Source: Calothrix sp. NIES-2098 (GTDB lineage: Bacteria; Cyanobacteriota; Cyanobacteriia; Cyanobacteriales; Nostocaceae). From it: DNA of 64,000 nucleotides. The position numbers and the translations under genes were made by a program. Below, in pieces: positions 8,164 through 17,916 of the stretch. The stretch covers positions 6,141,001-6,205,000 of the forward strand of contig AP018172.1 of NCBI GenBank assembly GCA_002368175.1, written 5' to 3'. The notes under the pieces were generated by a model. That model did no database searches. It was not told the DNA's origin and saw nothing but the letters and a program-made list of their open reading frames with translations. Position 1 is the stretch's first letter; the number at the start of each line of letters is the position of its first letter.

Positions 8164-8970
8164 TTAGTTGTTTCCCCAGCATGGTTATTTGAACATATCA
8201 ACGATCCGCAAGTGGTAATTGTCGATTGTCGGTTTTCGCTGGCTAATCCCCAACTAGGACGACAGCAGTACCAAGAAAGCCACATTCCCGGATCGTACTA
8301 TTTAGATTTGAACCAGGATCTTTCCAGTCCTGTAGAAGAACATGGAGGGAGACATCCTTTACCTAATCCTATTGATTTAGCCCAAAAATTAGCAAGAATC
8401 GGAGTGAATTACCAAAAAACTTTGGTTGTAGCTTACGATGATTCGCGATTCGCCTTTGCAGCGCGTTTGTGGTGGTTGTTGCAATATTTAGGTCACGAAC
8501 AAGTTGCAGTATTAGATGGAGGCTTTAGCGAATGGCAAAAAGCTAGTTATCCTGTTACAAATATTATTCCTCAACCTCAAACTGGTAGCTTTGTTCCGCA
8601 AATCCAAACAGATAAATTAGTAGATATTCAAACTGTAAAAAATAAAAAAGATTTACCAGAGGTAGTGCTAGTAGATTCCAGAGAGAGCGATCGCTATCGA
8701 GGCGAACGAGAACCAATTGATAAAATTGCCGGTCATATTCCCGGTGCTGTTAATTATCCTTGGCAAGAAGTTACAGATGCTTCAGGATATTTACTTTCAG
8801 CAGCAGAACAACGCCATCGCTGGGAGAAGCTAGCAACAGCTGAGGAAATTCTAGTTTATTGTGGTTCTGGTGTAACGGCTTGCGTAAATTTACTTTCTTT
8901 AGAACTAGCAGGAATTTCCAAAGGTAAACTATATGCTGGTAGCTGGAGTGATTGGATTAGTTATATGTAG
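8149..8970 (+). CDS. Sulfurtransferase with two rhodanese domains
   Basis: A thiosulfate or 3-mercaptopyruvate sulfurtransferase that carries sulfur as a cysteine persulfide. Two tandem rhodanese domains are visible: an inactive N-terminal one (about residues 8-125) and a C-terminal one (about 150-270) with the active loop YCGSGVTA, nucleophile Cys238. The CGSGVTA loop is the mercaptopyruvate/SseA-like form rather than the CRKGVT of classical rhodanese. The 273-residue length is normal. The called ATG is the middle of three ATGs created by a heptamer repeat, each in a different frame, and only this one is in frame with the gene. Confidence 0.92.
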   Translation: MTNDKLVVSPAWLFEHINDPQVVIVDCRFSLANPQLGRQQYQESHIPGSYYLDLNQDLSSPVEEHGGRHPLPNPIDLAQKLARIGVNYQKTLVVAYDDSRFAFAARLWWLLQYLGHEQVAVLDGGFSEWQKASYPVTNIIPQPQTGSFVPQIQTDKLVDIQTVKNKKDLPEVVLVDSRESDRYRGEREPIDKIAGHIPGAVNYPWQEVTDASGYLLSAAEQRHRWEKLATAEEILVYCGSGVTACVNLLSLELAGISKGKLYAGSWSDWISYM

Positions 8971-9129
8971 TTTTAACTTTGGAAGGCTGCGCTCCTCGTT
9001 ATTTCCAAAATAGATAAGTAGAATAAAATAAAATAGAATTTGTCAAATGTTTTTTATCTATATTTAGAAAAGCTGTACAGGTGAAACTGTAGCAGAATTA
9101 TTAAGCAATATCATTACATTTAAGAGCAA

Positions 9130-9891
9130 ATGAGCGAAACTAGTCAACGGCGAATTGTAATTGGGGATGTGCATGGTCACTATGAAGGATTAATGACTTT
9201 ATTGACAGCCATTGCTCCTACTTCCAACGATCGACTTTATTTTCTAGGAGACTTAATCGATCGCGGCCCTCAAAGCGCACAGGTAGTTAATTTTGTCAAG
9301 AACAATAACCATCCTTGTTTGCTGGGAAATCACGAGCAAATGTTATTAAATGTATTGACTGGTGGGAGCGCTTCCTCTTCAGCGATGCAAGCATGGTTAT
9401 ACGGCGGCGGACAAGCAACCATCGCCAGTTATCAAGAAGCGACAATTCCCCAAGAGCATATCGATTGGTTTTCAACGCTACCGCCATATCTGGATTTAGG
9501 AGATGTTTGGTTAACCCATGCAGGTGTTGACCCTTTTATGCCCTTGAATAAACAAACTTCCGAGCAATTTTGCTGGATTAGGGAAGAGTTTCACGGCATG
9601 GAGAAACCGTTCTTCGCTGATAAGTTAATTATTGTTGGTCACACAATCACCTTTACCCTACCAGGTGTTAGTCCCGGCCAGTTGGCTCAAGGAAAGGGAT
9701 GGCTAGACATTGATACTGGAGCATATCATCCTCGTAGTGGCTGGTTAACTGCACTGGATGTCACAAATAACCTAGTTCATCAAGTCAATGTTTTTAAGAA
9801 ACGCGTTCGCAGTTTGCCTTTAGAAGAAGCAACTGTCATTATCGATCCAGGCGAAATCAAAGGTGCTCGCCGCAATCAGCAGCGAGCATAG
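9130..9891 (+). CDS. PPP-family serine/threonine protein phosphatase
   Basis: A cytoplasmic metallophosphoesterase. It has the ordered PPP signatures GDVHGHYEGL (residues 12-21), GDLIDRGP (40-47) and GNHEQM (66-71), then THAG (129-132) and VGHT, which together supply the two-metal centre. The 253-residue length fits the bacterial PrpA/lambda-phosphatase-like group. ApaH-type diadenosine tetraphosphatases share these motifs, so a nucleotide substrate cannot be excluded. The gene is 159 bp after the rhodanese gene and may have its own promoter. Confidence 0.9.
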   Translation: MSETSQRRIVIGDVHGHYEGLMTLLTAIAPTSNDRLYFLGDLIDRGPQSAQVVNFVKNNNHPCLLGNHEQMLLNVLTGGSASSSAMQAWLYGGGQATIASYQEATIPQEHIDWFSTLPPYLDLGDVWLTHAGVDPFMPLNKQTSEQFCWIREEFHGMEKPFFADKLIIVGHTITFTLPGVSPGQLAQGKGWLDIDTGAYHPRSGWLTALDVTNNLVHQVNVFKKRVRSLPLEEATVIIDPGEIKGARRNQQRA

Positions 9892-9943
9892 TTAAAGATG
9901 GGGTAATAAGGTGGCTTTTGAGTCTGCACAACTTACCTAACAA

Positions 9944-10795
9944 TTACAGCAATGCTCGGATATTAGCCTTATATACAGCATTATCCAATCCATAACTTCC
10001 TTTGCTAGGTTGAGAATCAATAGCGCGTTTGAGAGCAGTAATGCGATCGCTAGTTGCAGGGTGAGTACTCAAAAATGTGGGAGTAGAACCCTGTCCTAGC
10101 AACTTTTGCATAAAGGAAACCATCCCAGACTGAGCATAACCACTACGAGCCAAAGTTCTTAACCCTCTTTTATCGGCGTCAAATTCATCTTGACGACTGC
10201 GGGGACGATTGAGAGCCAATTCAACACCAATACCGACTGCTGTATTGCGGTCTAAACCTGCTGCTGTGGCGACACCACTAGCAAGCGCTCTTTGTCGCAT
10301 CTGTTTTACTAAATGTTTCCCGCCAACGTGACCAATTTCATGAGCGAGTACACTTGCTAATTCCGCTTCATTATCTGCGGCTTTGAGTAAACCTGTGTTG
10401 ACATAAACAAAGCCTCCTGCTGTAGCAAAAGCATTCAGACTTGGATCTTCAACTACTTGGAAAGTATAAGGGAGATTGGGGCGATCGCTATTAGCAGCCA
10501 AGCGCCGACCAACTTGTTCTACATAGCGATTAATCTCAGGATTGCGGTAAAGCCGAACTTCACTACTCAATTCCTGATTCATCTGCTTACCAAGCTCAAC
10601 TTCTTGGCGATCGGATATATTAGAAAGCTGAAATATCTGGGCACCTTGGAACAGAAGTGGCAATAAGTCTATAGCCCTTCCGGGTAGGGGTGCGCTTAAG
10701 GACACACTCAGGGCAACTACCAACGAAATTAACGGGTAAAACCAGCGACGCCGCCACAAATTTTTATTTGTCGAAAAGCCTTTCCAAGCAATCAT
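9944..10795 (-). CDS. Exported M48-family metalloprotease
   Basis: A zinc peptidase of the Oma1/BepA/LoiP type, probably periplasmic or membrane-attached. Residues 15-42 form a positively charged then hydrophobic signal sequence ending near PGRA. The zinc motif HEIGH is at 152-156, and the third ligand is supplied by the DEFDADKRG segment. There is no C-terminal TPR as in BepA, and the 283-residue length fits the compact group. Enzymes of this type act on misfolded outer-membrane or secreted proteins. No cysteine lipobox is evident, so anchoring by the uncleaved N-terminus is possible. It converges with the phosphatase gene. Confidence 0.92.
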   Translation of the reverse strand: MIAWKGFSTNKNLWRRRWFYPLISLVVALSVSLSAPLPGRAIDLLPLLFQGAQIFQLSNISDRQEVELGKQMNQELSSEVRLYRNPEINRYVEQVGRRLAANSDRPNLPYTFQVVEDPSLNAFATAGGFVYVNTGLLKAADNEAELASVLAHEIGHVGGKHLVKQMRQRALASGVATAAGLDRNTAVGIGVELALNRPRSRQDEFDADKRGLRTLARSGYAQSGMVSFMQKLLGQGSTPTFLSTHPATSDRITALKRAIDSQPSKGSYGLDNAVYKANIRALL

Positions 10796-11054
10796 AATCC
10801 GGTTTTTTTTGAAGAATCATGAAAGAACATTAAATTATGGGACGAAATTTATGTGTTTTAAGTTGCATTTTTAACTGTAGCGGCTGAATTTTAAAACTTG
10901 CCTGCCTTCCGAATTTCAGAAGTCGTGATAAACTGTCGCATGATTGCAACCCCCAGCAGCTTATAGTGCTTACCATGTAGGGAACATTGCCATTACCCTA
11001 GTAAAGCCCGCTGCTACAATCGATTACTCCGCTAACATCTGGGAAAACTTATTT

Positions 11055-11588
11055 ATGGCTCTTTTAGATTCCAAAGGTCGCTTGTTCGGTAAAATCAATC
11101 TCCTCGATTTAGGTGCTCTACTAGTAATTGTGCTAGTAATATTCGGCATCTTTGTCTTTCCTGGTACTTCCGGTTCTGTAGCCCAAGTGGGTTCTAAAAC
11201 AGTACCTATAGAGGTAGACCTAGTAGTTCGTGGTTTGAATGTCCGCGATCCGCAACAGTTGTTTGATAAAGGATTGAAAGCCAATGGTAAAACTAACGTG
11301 ATTATCCGCAATCAACCTCATGGTGAAATTGGGATTAAATCAATTCAACAATTACCAAGAACAGTAAATGTTCCCCAGCCTGATGGCTCGATTAAAGAGT
11401 TACCAGATCCAAAATCCAACAATTTTAGTACAGATATGCTGTTGACTTTAGAAGGGAAAGCACAAGTCACGGCAAACGGGCCAGTTTTAGGCAACAGTAA
11501 AGTCAAAATTGGTATGCCATTTGAGTTAGAAGGTTTTAACTACAACTTTAATGCCACTGTCATCGATTTAAGATTGAAAGATAAATAA
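11055..11588 (+). CDS. DUF4330 single-pass membrane protein
   Basis: The best start is the ATG at 11055 (MALLDSKGRLFGKINLLDLG); the frame is open up to a TTG at 10944 but that extension looks non-coding. Right after the short cytoplasmic lead there is one membrane helix (LGALLVIVLVIFGIFVFPG), followed by a mostly beta extracytoplasmic domain of about 130 residues. This matches the DUF4330 family common in cyanobacteria, whose role is not known. It is divergent from the M48 protease, with which it shares an upstream region. Confidence 0.85.
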   Translation: MALLDSKGRLFGKINLLDLGALLVIVLVIFGIFVFPGTSGSVAQVGSKTVPIEVDLVVRGLNVRDPQQLFDKGLKANGKTNVIIRNQPHGEIGIKSIQQLPRTVNVPQPDGSIKELPDPKSNNFSTDMLLTLEGKAQVTANGPVLGNSKVKIGMPFELEGFNYNFNATVIDLRLKDK

Positions 11589-12163
11589 GTTAGGTTGGTT
11601 CGATCGGCAACATCAATTAGCTCGACTTTATCCCCATCGAAATCAATTAACTTTGTAATGACAGCCTGGTGATGTTGAAAAAAGCTGAACTGTTGAATCA
11701 GGGTTTTACCGTATGGCTCATCGCTTTTTAGCTAGTTGCTACAGGTATTACAAATATAAAAAATGGATAAAGTCTAGTAATTTCCGTTGCGGGCAAGCAA
11801 GAAACTGTATCAAAGTATCGAAAGTCTAGAAAAAAATTACCGATACAGGGTAGGATAGGACATCGACAATTAAAAATGAAAGTGTTAAAACGCCTTTAAC
11901 AGATGTAATTTTGATAGGCCTCTCCTACCTCACCTTCTATACTTCGAGGCAAGGAAGAAACGCAAACACTAGGGTTTTAAGCTTCTACTTTGATAATATA
12001 GAGGCCTAATCGCATCATCGCACTGACTTGAGTGTAGCGTTCTCAATCACAATATCTAAATTTTTATTTTGGATAAATTTTTGAGAACTCTGCTGGACTA
12101 CAAGATAAATATTTTTCTTCTAGTTAGAGAAATTTTGGACTCATTAGACGAAGTAATAGAGCC
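11589..12163. other. 575-bp intergenic region, no gene seen
   Basis: Between the DUF4330 and YdcF genes the DNA has frequent stops in all frames. I recognise no tRNA, small RNA or IS remnant. The last 100 bp should contain the promoter of the YdcF-like gene. Confidence 0.45.
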
Positions 12164-12730
12164 TTGAATAAGCTATTGTTTACAGGTAAGTCTTTTCGCT
12201 TTATGGCTTTCGCCCTCCCGCTATTGATGTGGTGGGGATACAAGGAAGTGAAAAACCAAATTGTGCAGCCGCAAGCGGTTTTATTGTTAGGCGGCTCAAC
12301 AAAAAACTTGGAACGAGAGAAGTTTACAGCGGATTTTGCGAAGAAGCATCCAAATTTACCAATTTGGATTAGTGGAGGTAGTCCACCTAGATCGACCCAA
12401 AAGGTGTTTACTAGAGCTGGTATCGATCCCGACCGTTTACATTTGGATTATGAAGCAGTAGATACAGTTACTAATTTTACAACCTTGGTCGATGATTTGC
12501 AAGCTCACGGCATCAAGAGCGTTTATTTAATTACCTCTGATTTCCATATGCGGCGTGCCAGTGTCATTGGCGAAATTGTTCTAGGTAGTCGGGGTATTGA
12601 GTTTAAAACCGTACCAGTTCCTTCAGAGAAACCACCGGAACCTATTGAAAAATCTCTCCGAGATGGGGCTAGAGCTATACTTTGGGTTGCAACTGGCTAC
12701 ACAGGTGCAGAGGATACAAGGGCTAAGTAG
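12164..12730 (+). CDS. YdcF-like protein (DUF218)
   Basis: A 188-residue protein of the DUF218/YdcF/SanA family, small Rossmann-like proteins implicated in envelope homeostasis but without a settled reaction. An N-terminal hydrophobic segment (FMAFALPLLMWWGY) is followed by AVLLLGGS, then ISGG at the second strand, a YLITSDFHMRRA segment and a C-terminal helix. These are the usual conserved blocks of the family. The start is uncertain: TTG at 12164 keeps a basic lead before the hydrophobic segment, while the ATG at 12203 would cut into it. I prefer the TTG. Confidence 0.82.
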   Translation: MNKLLFTGKSFRFMAFALPLLMWWGYKEVKNQIVQPQAVLLLGGSTKNLEREKFTADFAKKHPNLPIWISGGSPPRSTQKVFTRAGIDPDRLHLDYEAVDTVTNFTTLVDDLQAHGIKSVYLITSDFHMRRASVIGEIVLGSRGIEFKTVPVPSEKPPEPIEKSLRDGARAILWVATGYTGAEDTRAK

Positions 12731-13081
12731 AGAGACAAGGAAGTAGGGGGAGCAGGGGTAAAGGAAAAGATGCAGGGGGCAGGGAGCAGGGGGAAATAAC
12801 TAATGACTATTGACTATTGCCTTTTGACCAAGGACTCTTGACTCTTGGCCAATGACGCCAGTTGCTACAACGCGACGGCACTTCCTACCCTACTCTACCC
12901 TGCGGGAACCTTCTTCGAGGGAACGAGAACGCCTGACGGCGAATGGGAACGCTTACCCTTCGGGAACGGCTCCGCCGAACAGCGAACAAGTCGGCGTTCG
13001 CCCTTGGCGTTGCCGAAGGCTAGCCGCCCAACGGAGTGCCTTGGGAACCCGCGCAACGCACTGGCTCCCCCATACCCAGGT
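12731..13081. repeat. GC-rich repeat block downstream of ydcF
   Basis: The first 120 bp are purine-rich and heptad-like (GACTCTTG, TGACTATT units). From about 12850 to 13080 the DNA is strikingly GC-rich compared with the neighbours and built of short inverted motifs such as CGGGAAC, GAACG and GCCGAAGGC. This is typical of dispersed palindromic repeats in Nostocales intergenic DNA. Open frames of 77 and 81 codons across it look fortuitous because they encode low-complexity Arg/Pro-rich sequence. Confidence 0.6.
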
Positions 13082-14389
13082 TTAACCTAAATCCCGATGA
13101 GTAAATGACTTAGCATTTGCGCCTGTGTAGGTAGCTACAATATGAGCATCACCAGTCATTTGATACTTGTAGGTTACTAATCCTTCTAAACCAACAGGGC
13201 CTCTGGGAGGCATTTGTTGAGTACTGATTCCGACTTCTGCGCCAAAACCGTAGCGGAAGCCATCAGCAAAGCGGGTAGAACAGTTGTGGTACACTCCGGC
13301 TGCATTTACTAATCCGAGGAAACTTTCAGCAGCTGCTAAATCTTCAGTGACTATGGCTTCTGTATGGCGCGAACCATATTCGTTGATATGAGCGATCGCC
13401 TCTTCTAAGGAGTCTACAATTTTAATTGCTAATATCAAATCGCTGTATTCTGTTTCCCAATCTGCTGCGGTTGCGCTATGAATCTGAGGCAAAATCTGGC
13501 GAGTGCGTTCATCACCTCTTAATTGGACATGATTTTCTTGCAAAGCTAAAGCAACTTTGGGAAGAAATTCTGGAGCAATACTTGCGTGAACTAATAACGT
13601 TTCAATGGCATTACAAGCTGCGGGATATTGAATTTTAGAATCAACGGTAATGCTTACTGCTTTGGCAATATCGGCTGCTTTATCTACATACAAATGACAA
13701 ATACCATCGGCATGGCCAAGTACGGGAATGCGGGTATTTTCTTGTACAAATCGTACAAAAGAATTAGAACCTCTAGGAATAATTAAATCTACATATTTAT
13801 CTAAATTTAAAAGTTCTAGCGTTTCTTCCCTCGTTGTTAGCAACTGTACTACATCTGGGCTTACAGCAGTGTTTGATAAGCCTTGTTTAATTGCTTTGAC
13901 AATAGCTTCGCAAGAACGGATCGCTTCTTTACCACCTTTGAGAATCACACCATTACCGGATTTGATTGCCAAAGAAACAATTTGAATTGCTGCTTCTGGA
14001 CGTGCTTCAAAAATAATGCCCAAAACGCCTAAAGGACAAGTAATTCGCTTGAGAATTAAGCCTGTATCGATTTCGCGGTGAATTTGGACTTTCCCTACCG
14101 GATCGGCTAGCTTACCAACATCTCTAACTCCCGCGATCGCATCTCTTAATTTATGTTCATCCAACTGCAAGCGTTTATAAAGTGGTTTGGCAATACCATC
14201 AGCAGTGGCGGCTTCACAATCGGCTATATTTGCTTGCAAGATTTTATCTCTTGCCGATTCTAAAGCTTGGGCGATCGCTTCAATAGCTTGATTTTTCCCT
14301 TCAGTTGAGAGAACTGCCAGCTTACTTGCTGCTTGGCGGGTTTTTTGAGCGATCGCAATTAGGGAAGAGGCAGTTTGGAGAGTAGTCAT
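13082..14389 (-). CDS. proA: Glutamate-5-semialdehyde dehydrogenase ProA
   Basis: ProA reduces gamma-glutamyl phosphate to glutamate-5-semialdehyde with NADPH in proline synthesis. The 435-residue protein belongs to the aldehyde dehydrogenase superfamily. Visible are the cofactor region (LGVLGIIFEARPEAA, LKGGKEA), the catalytic cysteine in YPAACNAIETLL, and the terminal segment VGISTQQMPPRGPVGLEGL typical of ProA. proB is not adjacent. The gene runs into the GC-rich repeat block only 1 bp after its stop codon. Confidence 0.96.
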   Translation of the reverse strand: MTTLQTASSLIAIAQKTRQAASKLAVLSTEGKNQAIEAIAQALESARDKILQANIADCEAATADGIAKPLYKRLQLDEHKLRDAIAGVRDVGKLADPVGKVQIHREIDTGLILKRITCPLGVLGIIFEARPEAAIQIVSLAIKSGNGVILKGGKEAIRSCEAIVKAIKQGLSNTAVSPDVVQLLTTREETLELLNLDKYVDLIIPRGSNSFVRFVQENTRIPVLGHADGICHLYVDKAADIAKAVSITVDSKIQYPAACNAIETLLVHASIAPEFLPKVALALQENHVQLRGDERTRQILPQIHSATAADWETEYSDLILAIKIVDSLEEAIAHINEYGSRHTEAIVTEDLAAAESFLGLVNAAGVYHNCSTRFADGFRYGFGAEVGISTQQMPPRGPVGLEGLVTYKYQMTGDAHIVATYTGANAKSFTHRDLG

Positions 14390-14662
14390 GTCACAAAAAA
14401 CTGTCTAGTATGGCACAAATCTTTGGCTTGTACCCATCCTATCAACCTTGGTTGGTCATTTGTTATGAGTCAAGAGTCAAGAGTTGAGAGGAATTCTGAA
14501 TTTTGAATTGATTGTCTCCTCTGCTGCCCTGATTCCACATCCTCAATTACTTGACATAATTTATACAGTATCTATTTGAAGTTTTACGAAATAGCGATGA
14601 CGAGTGTTGGATCTATTGAGTATTGATCGATCTAATTACTACTCCTTTGCCAAGGAGATACT

Positions 14663-16660
14663 ATGTCATTGCAATCTGGATTAGATGCCTTTAACCAAGG
14701 ACGTTATTCCGAAGCCGTTCAAATACTGGAAAAATTCTGCCGGGATGCTGTAGATCGAGAGTCCTCAGATTATCTTTCAGCACAAATGTGGCTGATGAAA
14801 GCCTACCAAGGTACAGGAGAAATCGAAAAAGCGACAATCCTGTGCCAAAAGTTGATGATGAGTGACAATCCTGAGGTACGAAGTTGGGCAGAACAAGCTC
14901 GCCAATCCTTCCCGCAATCGCCAACGAACCAGTCTAGCGCTATCCAAAAAGCTGGACGTGCGGCGACGGCTGGTGCGAAATTGGCAATGGGCGGTGTAGG
15001 CGGGAGCCTTTTATTAGCTTCTGGTGTCACCATCACCTTGCTGTTTGGGATGGTGTTGGCTTTAGGTTTGAGTTTAGTACTTATTTTGGGTAGCAACGAT
15101 CCACTGCAAGGATTGGCGATCGCAATTGCGATCGCAATAGTTTTTAATCTTGCTGCCTTTTTCCTGTCGCCTTTCCTGATGGACTTAACCCAAAGCTGGC
15201 TTTACCAAACACGCTGGGTAGATTTAGCAGAAGTTGAAATCCTCAGTCCAGAGACAGCGAGAGTTATTCAGCAAGTCTGCCAACAGAAAAAGCTGAAAAC
15301 TCCGAGGCTTGGCATTATTAACGACCAAAACCCCACAGCTTTTACTTACGGCTCGTTGCCGAATAGCGCCCGGTTAGTCGTCAGTCAGGGACTTTTCACT
15401 TATCTAGATGATGATGAAATTGCTACTGTCTACGCTCACGAACTAGGTCACATCGTCCACTGGGACTTTGCTGTGATGACGGTAGCTTCTACCCTAGTGC
15501 AAATTTGCTACTTAATTTACAGTACAGCCAACAGATTTGGTCGGGGTGGCGGCGATAGCAAAATTAAAGACGCTATGCAGACTGCTGCCCTTGCTGCTTA
15601 TATATTTTATATTGTCGGAACTTACCTACTGCTGTATCTTTCCCGTACTAGAGAATACTTTGCAGATCACTTTGCTGCGGAAACCACAGGCAACCCTAAT
15701 GGCTTATCCCGTGCTTTGGTGAAGATTGCCTACGGGATTTTAGAAGAAGGGCAAAGGACGCAAGAACCCAGTCGTTTAATTGAAGGAACTCGCGCCTTGG
15801 GTATTTATGACCCGAAAGCCGCTGCTTCTACAGGAACCGCTTATCGCATCGCTTCCGATACCCAAAAAATCGGTCGTGTCTTTTTGTGGGATATGTTTAA
15901 CCCTTGGGGCTGGTGGATGGAATTAAATTCTACTCACCCACTCACAGGTAAGCGAGTCCGCGCCCTTAGCACCTATGCAGAACAGTTGGGTTTACCAATT
16001 GAGTTTGATATGGGGCGAGTCATTGGCGAAGGCAAGAATCTCAATCGGAATAAGCTTTATGGTAATTTCTTCTTAGATGTAGTGCTGTACGGCGCTGAAA
16101 CCATCGGCTTTATAGTTGGCTTAGTCTTAGGCATTATTCTCTGGTCTAGTTCCGCCCATTCCGGCTTGGTATTTGGCGCACCACTCATCGGCTTAGGCTT
16201 AGGAATCTCAATCAAAGCCTTCGTCATGTTCCCCGACTACAAACAAGCACCAGAAACAGATATTTTGACCTTGATGTCAGACCCCTACGCCAGTCCGTTG
16301 CGGGGACAACCTGCAAAACTGCAAGGACAACTCATTGGTCGTGGCGATGCTGGGAATAAGTTGGGTTCCGATCTGAAAATTCAAGACCGTAGCGGAATGC
16401 TTTATCTGCACTACGCCTCACGTTTTGGCCCCATTGGCAACTTATTGTTTGGCATGAAGCGAGTACAAAGCTTGATTGGCGAACAAGTCGAGGCTGTGGG
16501 ATGGTTCCGTCGTGGCGTTGCTCCTTGGATGGATCTGATCCAACTCCAAAGTGAGAATGGTACGGTTGTTAATAGTTACCACCGCTTCTGGTCATTTGTA
16601 CTGGGTGGTGGAGCAATTATTTTCGGATTGGCCTTGACGATATTTATGAGCAGCAGTTAG
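14663..16660 (+). CDS. Membrane M48 metalloprotease with N-terminal TPR-like region
   Basis: A large HtpX-like membrane zinc protease. Residues 1-80 form helical TPR-like repeats, two hydrophobic segments follow at about 112-143 and 148-172, and the catalytic HELGH is at 259-263. The second half has another membrane hairpin (around 470-510) and a beta domain before a final hydrophobic tail. At 665 residues it is more than twice the size of HtpX, so the N- and C-terminal modules are additions common to cyanobacterial homologues. A likely role is membrane protein quality control. Two HIP1 octamers at 15116 and 15128 encode the repetitive LAIAIAIAIV of the second helix. AAGGAG precedes the ATG. 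Confidence 0.9.
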   Translation: MSLQSGLDAFNQGRYSEAVQILEKFCRDAVDRESSDYLSAQMWLMKAYQGTGEIEKATILCQKLMMSDNPEVRSWAEQARQSFPQSPTNQSSAIQKAGRAATAGAKLAMGGVGGSLLLASGVTITLLFGMVLALGLSLVLILGSNDPLQGLAIAIAIAIVFNLAAFFLSPFLMDLTQSWLYQTRWVDLAEVEILSPETARVIQQVCQQKKLKTPRLGIINDQNPTAFTYGSLPNSARLVVSQGLFTYLDDDEIATVYAHELGHIVHWDFAVMTVASTLVQICYLIYSTANRFGRGGGDSKIKDAMQTAALAAYIFYIVGTYLLLYLSRTREYFADHFAAETTGNPNGLSRALVKIAYGILEEGQRTQEPSRLIEGTRALGIYDPKAAASTGTAYRIASDTQKIGRVFLWDMFNPWGWWMELNSTHPLTGKRVRALSTYAEQLGLPIEFDMGRVIGEGKNLNRNKLYGNFFLDVVLYGAETIGFIVGLVLGIILWSSSAHSGLVFGAPLIGLGLGISIKAFVMFPDYKQAPETDILTLMSDPYASPLRGQPAKLQGQLIGRGDAGNKLGSDLKIQDRSGMLYLHYASRFGPIGNLLFGMKRVQSLIGEQVEAVGWFRRGVAPWMDLIQLQSENGTVVNSYHRFWSFVLGGGAIIFGLALTIFMSSS

Positions 16661-16704
16661 CCTGTTCGCAGAGCATTTCTAATTTATCCAAGCTGTAATT
16701 TGCT

Positions 16705-16735
16705 AGGGGTGGTGAATAACTGCCCCTGTTTTTTT
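16705..16735 (+). terminator. Rho-independent terminator after the M48 protease
   Basis: AGGGG pairs with CCCCT, extended inward by TGGT/ACTG (with wobble pairs), and is followed by a T7 run. It lies about 45 bp after the M48 protease stop codon. Confidence 0.75.
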
Positions 16736-16956
16736 GTAACAAGTCGCTTTTTAACTCTTGAGGAAACTACGGTAGTTGCGATCGCCCGCATTTGGCTTGA
16801 AGAATAACCTCTTCTATAATTACACTCATCCCTAAATTAGCCACATTAACAATGGCTCGAATCACTGCTAATTGCTCCTCCTCATTCCTTACAGACCCAA
16901 TCCTCGTTACACTGAATAGAGCGTCAAATTGAGCAAGAGGAAGGCTAAACAACGCT

Positions 16957-17916
16957 GTGCAGATCACATTTTTAGGGACAAGTTCTGGTGTACCCACAAG
17001 AGCACGCAATGTTTCCAGCGTCGCCCTGAGACTACCCCAAAGGGCGGAGTTGTGGTTATTCGATTGTGGCGAAGGTACTCAGCATCAACTTTTGCGGAGC
17101 GACCTGAAAATCAGCCAACTATCCCGAATTTTTATTACTCATATGCACGGCGACCACATCTTTGGCTTGATGGGACTGCTGGCAAGTTGTGGGCTGGCTG
17201 GTAATGTGGAACGAGTTGATATTTATGGCCCGCCTGGATTAAATGAATATATCCAAGCTGCCTCACGTTACTCCCATACTCACTTTTCTTATCCTATAAA
17301 AGTTCATGCCATTCGTCCGGGGGTAATTTATGAAGATGATGAGTTCACAGTTACTTGTGGACATTTACATCACCGAATTACAGCCTTTGGTTATCGTGTT
17401 GCGGAAAAAGACCGAGCAGGACGCTTTGATGTAGAAAAAGCCAAAGAGTTGCAAATTCCGCCTGGTCGAGTTTACGGTCAACTCAAGCGTGGTGAAACTG
17501 TAACTCTGAGTGATGGGCGAGTAATTAATGGCAAAGATTTGTGCGGACCTACAGAAATTGGGCGCAAAATTGCCTATTGTACAGACACAGTTTATTGTGA
17601 AGGTGCGGTGGAATTAGCACAGGATGTAGATGTATTAATTCACGAGGCAACTTTTGCGCATCAAGATGCAGATATGGCTTTTCAACGGCTACATTCCACC
17701 AGCACAATGGCAGCACAAACAGCTTTAGTTGCTAAAGCACATCGCTTAATCATGACTCATTTCAGCCCCCGCTATGCTCCAGGAAATACTTTAGAACTGA
17801 GAGATTTACTTCAGGAAGCTAGAGCAATTTTCCCCAATACCGATATGGCTCATGATTTCATGGTTTATGATGTACCAAGGCGACGGGAGTTAGAATTAAC
17901 CAAGACAGGTGTATAA
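16957..17916 (+). CDS. rnz: Ribonuclease Z
   Basis: RNase Z removes the 3' trailer from tRNA precursors. It is a metallo-beta-lactamase-fold enzyme with LGTSSGVPT at the N-terminus and the zinc motif THMHGDH at residues 61-67. Further metal ligands lie in CGHLHH, the YCTDT segment, and the late HEATF and MTHFSPRY segments. The 319-residue length fits the short form. The start is a GTG at 16957 giving MQITFLGTSSG, which matches the family exactly; an AGAGGAAGG stretch lies slightly far upstream. A reverse-strand frame over the start (16767-17009) looks like its shadow. Confidence 0.96.
   Translation: MQITFLGTSSGVPTRARNVSSVALRLPQRAELWLFDCGEGTQHQLLRSDLKISQLSRIFITHMHGDHIFGLMGLLASCGLAGNVERVDIYGPPGLNEYIQAASRYSHTHFSYPIKVHAIRPGVIYEDDEFTVTCGHLHHRITAFGYRVAEKDRAGRFDVEKAKELQIPPGRVYGQLKRGETVTLSDGRVINGKDLCGPTEIGRKIAYCTDTVYCEGAVELAQDVDVLIHEATFAHQDADMAFQRLHSTSTMAAQTALVAKAHRLIMTHFSPRYAPGNTLELRDLLQEARAIFPNTDMAHDFMVYDVPRRRELELTKTGV

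Noticed and set aside
10944..11054. TTG-initiated 37-residue extension of the DUF4330 protein
   Set aside because: The extension lacks coding character and the ATG at 11055 gives the family-like N-terminus with the membrane helix at the usual place.
12845..13090. 77- and 81-codon plus-strand frames in the GC-rich block
   Set aside because: Low-complexity Arg/Pro-rich translation in a palindromic repeat region and no ribosome site.
16767..17009. 80-codon minus-strand frame over the start of rnz
   Set aside because: Its first third is the reverse shadow of the rnz N-terminus, it has no recognisable product, and it would overlap a certain gene.
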